From assembly GCA_964459445.1 (NCBI GenBank), contig CAYWMP010000215.1, positions 1 through 9,304 of the forward strand: 9,304 nucleotides of DNA, given 5' to 3'. Each line of letters starts with the position of its first letter. The stretch's first letter is position 1. A program made the position numbers and the translations under genes. The notes under the pieces are model-generated. The model worked only from the letters and a program-made list of their open reading frames with translations. It was not told where the DNA came from and ran no database searches. Below, in pieces: positions 6,914 to 9,304 of this stretch. Source of the stretch: CAYWMP01 sp964459445 (GTDB lineage Bacteria > Desulfobacterota > DSM-4660 > Desulfatiglandales > HGW-15).

Positions 6914-7831
6914 ATGAAAATATTTATGACCGGTGGAACGGGATTTGTCGGCAAAAACCTTGTGAATGGTTTCCTTGAAAAGGACCATGAGGTGACGGTC
7001 CTCACTCGTCATAAGGTCAGTGATCGGCCTGGTATTGAGGGGCTGTCTTTTGTTGAGGGGGATCCGGCCGAAGAGGGGGATTGGCAGGAATCTATTGCCG
7101 ACTATGATGCAATCATCAACCTGGCCGGGGCCTCAATCTTCAGACGCTGGACAAAATCGATCAAGGAAACCATAAGAGATAGCCGCATAGAAACGACCAG
7201 GAATATCGTTGATGCATTTTCAGCGGGAAAGGGATCGGATGCGGTTCTTTTGAATGCCTCTGCCGTTGGTTACTATGGCTTTCACGAAGAGGAAGCGTTG
7301 GACGAATCGGGTTCGCCTGGCGAAGATTTTTTGGCCTCCATCTCACAAGAATGGGAGGCTGCCGCCCGTGAGGCCGAAAACCTCGGGGTAAGGGTAGTCC
7401 TGATGCGCTTTGGAATCGTTATGGGGAGAGGAGGGGGCGCATTAAAGCAGATGCTGCCCCTATTCAGGAATTGTTTGGGCAGTCCCTTGGGCAGTGGAAG
7501 GCAGTGGTTCTCATGGATTCATGAGCAGGACCTTATCAATATATGCTTGTATTTGCTGGAACACAGGGACATCTCCGGACCTGTCAATTGTACAGCCCCC
7601 GACCCGGTTAGAAACAAAGACATGACAAAAATATTAGGTGATGTTCTAAAAAAACCGACATTTATGCCGGCCGTTCCCGGATTTGTCCTTAAAATGATGA
7701 TGGGCGAATTCGGATCGGTTTTGCTGGAAGGTCAGAAGGTGTTGCCAAAGAGGCTGCTTAAGGCAGGATTTCGTTTTGACTTTCCGGATTTGAGGGGGAC
7801 TTTGGAAGATCTCCTGATAAACGGAGAATAA
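6914..7831 (+). CDS. TIGR01777 family (SDR39U1/YfcH-like) epimerase-type oxidoreductase
   Basis: This 305-residue protein is an extended/atypical short-chain dehydrogenase of the TIGR01777 family, related to E. coli YfcH and human SDR39U1. The family binds NADP(H) but its substrate is unknown. Visible signatures are the Rossmann loop TGGTGFVG (6-13), INLAGASI (68-75) followed by RRW and the SR at 90-91, NASAVGYYG (114-122), MRFGIVMGRGGGAL (164-177) and SWIHEQD (200-206). The C-terminal DUF1731 region (about 251-298) includes GEFGSVLLEGQKVLPK (264-279). The classic SDR YxxxK is replaced by the family's YYG, which is normal here. The LGG of many relatives reads LGS at 188-190. GGTGG at 6902-6906 is seven bases before the ATG; a stronger AAGGA lies further out at 6896-6900. 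The stop abuts the stop of the convergent small gene. Confidence 0.93.
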   Translation: MKIFMTGGTGFVGKNLVNGFLEKDHEVTVLTRHKVSDRPGIEGLSFVEGDPAEEGDWQESIADYDAIINLAGASIFRRWTKSIKETIRDSRIETTRNIVDAFSAGKGSDAVLLNASAVGYYGFHEEEALDESGSPGEDFLASISQEWEAAAREAENLGVRVVLMRFGIVMGRGGGALKQMLPLFRNCLGSPLGSGRQWFSWIHEQDLINICLYLLEHRDISGPVNCTAPDPVRNKDMTKILGDVLKKPTFMPAVPGFVLKMMMGEFGSVLLEGQKVLPKRLLKAGFRFDFPDLRGTLEDLLINGE

Positions 7832-7975
7832 TTAATCACCGACCTGGTCTACACGCTCTCTGATGAGAGCCACTAACATTTCAAGCTCTTTTGTCTTGAG
7901 CTGCATGAGAAAGCTCATATCCACTTCAGCTTTGAGTATCCCTTTGAGAATTTCGATCAACTTTTCCTTCGTCAT
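7832..7975 (-). CDS. Small 47-residue helical protein of unknown function
   Basis: This short gene encodes 47 residues beginning MTKEKLIEIL and ending RERVDQVGD. The pattern predicts two amphipathic helices (about 2-15 and 27-43) joined by a VDMSFLMQL linker. Charged and aliphatic residues alternate as in a real protein, and there is no signal peptide or membrane span. The ATG at 7975 has GGAA seven bases upstream. A longer in-frame start at 8014 would add 13 residues of less protein-like sequence and is not preferred. Its stop codon touches the stop of the TIGR01777 gene with no base between. I do not recognise a named family. It resembles the small conserved hypothetical proteins seen in deltaproteobacteria, but that is an impression from memory. 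Confidence 0.6.
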   Translation of the reverse strand: MTKEKLIEILKGILKAEVDMSFLMQLKTKELEMLVALIRERVDQVGD

Positions 7976-8070
7976 GATAATTTCCAAAATAGTATAAATG
8001 CCCATATGTGTCAATCAAATCGCAGTCGCCCTGATCCACCATCAAGACATCATCCGTGGTGTTGCCTTCG

Positions 8071-8126
8071 GTTGCTCCTCCCTGCGGCGTATTGGTCCAT
8101 AGGACTTGGTCGTCGCTCCTCGGCGT
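8071..8126. repeat. Imperfect GC-rich direct repeats
   Basis: The unit GTTGCTCCTC-CCTGC-GGCGT (8071-8090) recurs as GTCGCTCCTCGGCGT (8112-8126). The shared cores are GCTCCTC (8074-8080, 8115-8121) and GGCGT, with five bases missing from the second copy. The unit is notably richer in GC than the flanking AT-rich gap. It may be a fragment of a dispersed repeat or an RNA structural motif. Confidence 0.35.
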
Positions 8127-8204
8127 CTAACATCTGATACCCTTGCTGGTGATCAGGGATAGTTCGTTTGCGGTTGATGGCCTAAAACCTCCTGAGGTAA
8201 ATGC

Positions 8205-8220
8205 TGGATTTGGGGGTGCA
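8205..8220 (+). promoter_or_regulatory. Possible sigma-54 (-24/-12) promoter
   Basis: TGG at 8205-8207 and TGCA at 8217-8220 place GG and GC exactly ten bases apart, the spacing required by sigma-54. The -12 side is good, but the -24 side lacks the usual CAC after TGG. A transcript would start near 8231, about 340 bases before the ATPase start. I see no enhancer site, so this is only a spacing-based suggestion. Confidence 0.2.
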
Positions 8221-8223
8221 AAT

Positions 8224-8256
8224 TCTCCGCAAAGCATGTGTTCTTGTTTCCGGAGA
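8224..8256. repeat. Hairpin with one mismatch in the gap before the ATPase
   Basis: TCTCCG (8224-8229) pairs with CGGAGA (8251-8256). After one C-C mismatch, AAA (8231-8233) pairs with TTT (8247-8249) around a 13-base loop. No T-run follows, so it is not a terminator. It lies just downstream of the sigma-54-like element and could be an early-leader structure. Confidence 0.4.
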
Positions 8257-8280
8257 GTGACGATTTACAGGCCCACCACA

Positions 8281-8309
8281 TTGTTGCATATATGAAAATT
8301 TTCTATTAT
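8281..8309 (+). promoter_or_regulatory. Candidate sigma-70 promoter in the pre-ATPase gap
   Basis: TTGTTG (8281-8286) and TATTAT (8304-8309) are separated by exactly 17 bases. The -10 box matches five of six bases and the -35 three of six. Transcription would start near 8316, inside the purine-rich site before the 22-codon mini-frame, so the two signals do not fit together well. It could still drive the ATPase with a leader of about 255 bases. Confidence 0.3.
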
Positions 8310-8327
8310 TATAAAGGAATTAGCGTC

Positions 8328-8396
8328 ATGTCTTTGGATGTGCTGAGAAAAATGATTGACAAATACGTACCCATCCGTATGGTTGTCCAAGGTTGA
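8328..8396 (+). CDS. Possible 22-residue leader peptide or gene fragment
   Basis: ATG at 8328 opens a 22-codon frame (starting MSLDVLRKMI, ending MVVQG, stop TGA at 8394-8396). AAGGA lies about ten bases upstream. The amino acids look protein-like for their length. It may be a leader peptide for the downstream ATPase, the severed start of a lost gene, or chance. Nothing but the ribosome site supports translation. Confidence 0.2.
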   Translation: MSLDVLRKMIDKYVPIRMVVQG

Positions 8397-8570
8397 TAAG
8401 TAGAACGATTGTTACAAAATCCAACGGCACAGCCTAACCCTCTAATTCTCATTAGACCGCGATCCACCGTATCCTCAACCTTATCAAAGACGCCGCAGTC
8501 AGCTATTAGATTAAGAGTCCGGTCCCATCAAAGATCCCCACCAGCCAGCGGTGGAAACACAGGTGATATC

Positions 8571-9299
8571 TTGAATATCGGGATCCAGAACACCATGTCT
8601 CGCATTTATCCCGTCGGGGGGGGAAAGGGCGGGAGTGGAAAGAGCTTCATTACGGCAAGCCTCGGGGTTCTGTTTGCCAAGCAGGGCAAGAAGGTCGTCA
8701 TCGTTGATTTAGATCTGGGAGGATCAAACCTTCATACGTTCCTAGGACTGAAGGCCCTTGAAACCGGCCTAGGCGATTATCTGAATAGAAAAATCCCAAG
8801 GCTTGATGAAACGGCCATCCAAACAGCCATTCCCAATCTGCACATCATCGGCTCAATAAACTGCTCCATGGAGATAGCAAACCTATACCATGCTCAAAAA
8901 ATCAAAATCATCCGAGCCATTCAGAAACTGCCCTATGATTATGTGTTGATAGACCTGGGTGCCGGGACCAATTTCAACACTCTGGATTTCTTCCTGGCAT
9001 CCAATGAGGGCTTGTTTGTGTTGACACCCGAGCCCACATCCATTGAGAATACCTTTCGATTCATAAATGCTGCATACCTGAGAAAGATCAAACAACTGCT
9101 CAAGCAAAGCGATTTCGGTGATAGTTTAAAGGAGATCATTGATCGGTCAAAGACGAATGCCATAAAATCGCCAACCGATGTCATCCAATGGGTCACCGTT
9201 CTGGACAGCGAGAAGGGAGAAAGGCTAAAAAAGAAACTCAATAATCTTGACCGAAGTTCATGCATTTTGAAAAATAATTCTGTAATATCAACCAGTTAA
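8571..9299 (+). CDS. MinD/ParA-like deviant Walker A ATPase, apparently C-terminally short
   Basis: This protein (242 residues from TTG 8571; 234 from ATG 8595) belongs to the SIMIBI MinD/ParA/FleN-like ATPases, which dimerise on ATP to position cell structures. Numbered from M at 8595: deviant Walker A GGGKGGSGKS (8-17) with signature K11 and K16, Walker A-prime VVIVDLDLGGSN (34-45) with D38 and D40, and Walker B YVLIDLGAG (116-124). LHTFLG (46-51) and PEPTSIENTFRFINAA (145-160) recall a deltaproteobacterial MinD-like group, rather than classical MinD. AGGTGAT (8561-8567) matches seven bases of the extended Shine-Dalgarno at ideal distance from TTG 8571, while ATG 8595 has only a weak site. 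The frame stops five bases before the window end, and relatives usually continue well beyond LKKKLNNL (211-218). The last 16 residues look unrelated to the family, so a frameshift, natural truncation or sequence-end artefact is likely. No partition, division or flagellar partner is nearby. Confidence 0.82.
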   Translation: MNIGIQNTMSRIYPVGGGKGGSGKSFITASLGVLFAKQGKKVVIVDLDLGGSNLHTFLGLKALETGLGDYLNRKIPRLDETAIQTAIPNLHIIGSINCSMEIANLYHAQKIKIIRAIQKLPYDYVLIDLGAGTNFNTLDFFLASNEGLFVLTPEPTSIENTFRFINAAYLRKIKQLLKQSDFGDSLKEIIDRSKTNAIKSPTDVIQWVTVLDSEKGERLKKKLNNLDRSSCILKNNSVISTS

Positions 9300-9304
9300 T
9301 TTTT

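Larger units (their letters stand above)
7976..8570. other. About 595 bases without a firm gene, rich in small repeats and signals
   Basis: Apart from two mini-frames (19 codons at 8201-8260, 22 codons at 8328-8396) I see no gene. The stretch holds a pair of imperfect GC-rich direct repeats (8071-8126), a perfect 5-bp dyad (ACCTC/GAGGT, 8187-8198), a sigma-54-like GG-N10-GC element (8205-8220), a hairpin (8224-8256), possible sigma-70 boxes (8281-8309; TTGACA at 8356-8361 with TATGGT 16 bases later), and a CCACC/GGTGG hairpin (8538-8554). The frame of the following ATPase stays open upstream to a TTG at 8409, but that 54-residue stretch is rich in Ser, Pro, Arg and Thr and looks non-coding. 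The whole could be a long regulatory leader or the eroded remains of lost genes. Confidence 0.55.

Noticed and set aside
7929..8126. Minus-strand stop-free frame of 66 codons with an Asp/Gly/Tyr-rich reading
   Set aside because: It has no clear start or ribosome site, overlaps the better-supported 47-residue gene in another frame, and matches no family I know. It may be chance or an old remnant.
8201..8260. c-di-GMP (GEMM) riboswitch, suggested by GCAAA and CGCAAAGC near 8218-8235
   Set aside because: The two A-rich motifs are only about eight bases apart, without the intervening stem and GNRA loop, so the required fold is absent.
8476..8483. TCAACCTT as the partner of AAGGTTGA at 8389-8396 (8-base inverted repeat)
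   Set aside because: Short, unextended and about 80 bases apart; expected by chance in a gap of this length.
8409..8570. In-frame 54-codon N-terminal extension of the ATPase from TTG 8409
   Set aside because: There is no ribosome site, the composition is rich in Ser, Pro, Arg and Thr, and the family begins close to the Walker A motif.

Overview
This 9.3 kb window looks like a chromosomal stretch from a Gram-negative, deltaproteobacteria-like organism (Desulfobacterota or a near relative). That is inference from gene content: a 429-residue type II (gltA-like) citrate synthase, a secreted DUF3047 protein, a DUF401 membrane protein, a TIGR02757/DUF2400 protein and a MinD-like ATPase with the signature LGGSNLHTFLG. 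No rRNA, tRNA, CRISPR array, insertion sequence or prophage gene is visible. Base composition and codon use look even across the large genes.

Layout. A sterol-desaturase/fatty-acid-hydroxylase family membrane enzyme (81-875, +) converges with a secreted DUF3047 protein (892-1548, -), with 16 bases between them. The DUF3047 gene is divergent from a DUF401 polytopic membrane protein (1738-3024, +), and candidate promoters face both ways in the 189-base gap. A weak terminator-like hairpin separates DUF401 from citrate synthase (3158-4447, +). Next comes a cytoplasmic diguanylate cyclase with a long helical N-terminus and an intact GGDEF and inhibitory site (4502-5845, +). It overlaps by one base (TAATG) the start of a DUF2400 protein (5845-6654, +), which carries endonuclease III-like sequence marks. 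A 259-base non-coding gap with inverted repeats leads to a TIGR01777 (SDR39U1/YfcH-like) epimerase-type oxidoreductase (6914-7831, +). Its stop codon directly abuts the stop of a convergent 47-residue protein (7832-7975, -). About 595 bases of mostly non-coding, repeat- and hairpin-bearing DNA (7976-8570) follow. The last gene is a MinD-like P-loop ATPase (8571-9299, +), best started at a TTG with an extended Shine-Dalgarno. It appears to lack the C-terminal part usual for its relatives.

How they may work together. Most genes look like independent housekeeping or accessory units. The only coupling the sequence shows clearly is the diguanylate cyclase-DUF2400 pair, which joins c-di-GMP synthesis to a possible DNA-glycosylase-fold protein. 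The MinD-like ATPase is an orphan here, with no flagellar, division or partition partner in view. I did not find a convincing new multi-gene system. The best leads are the DUF2400/endonuclease III resemblance, the unassigned N-terminal region of the cyclase, the 47-residue protein, and the structured gap before the truncated ATPase.
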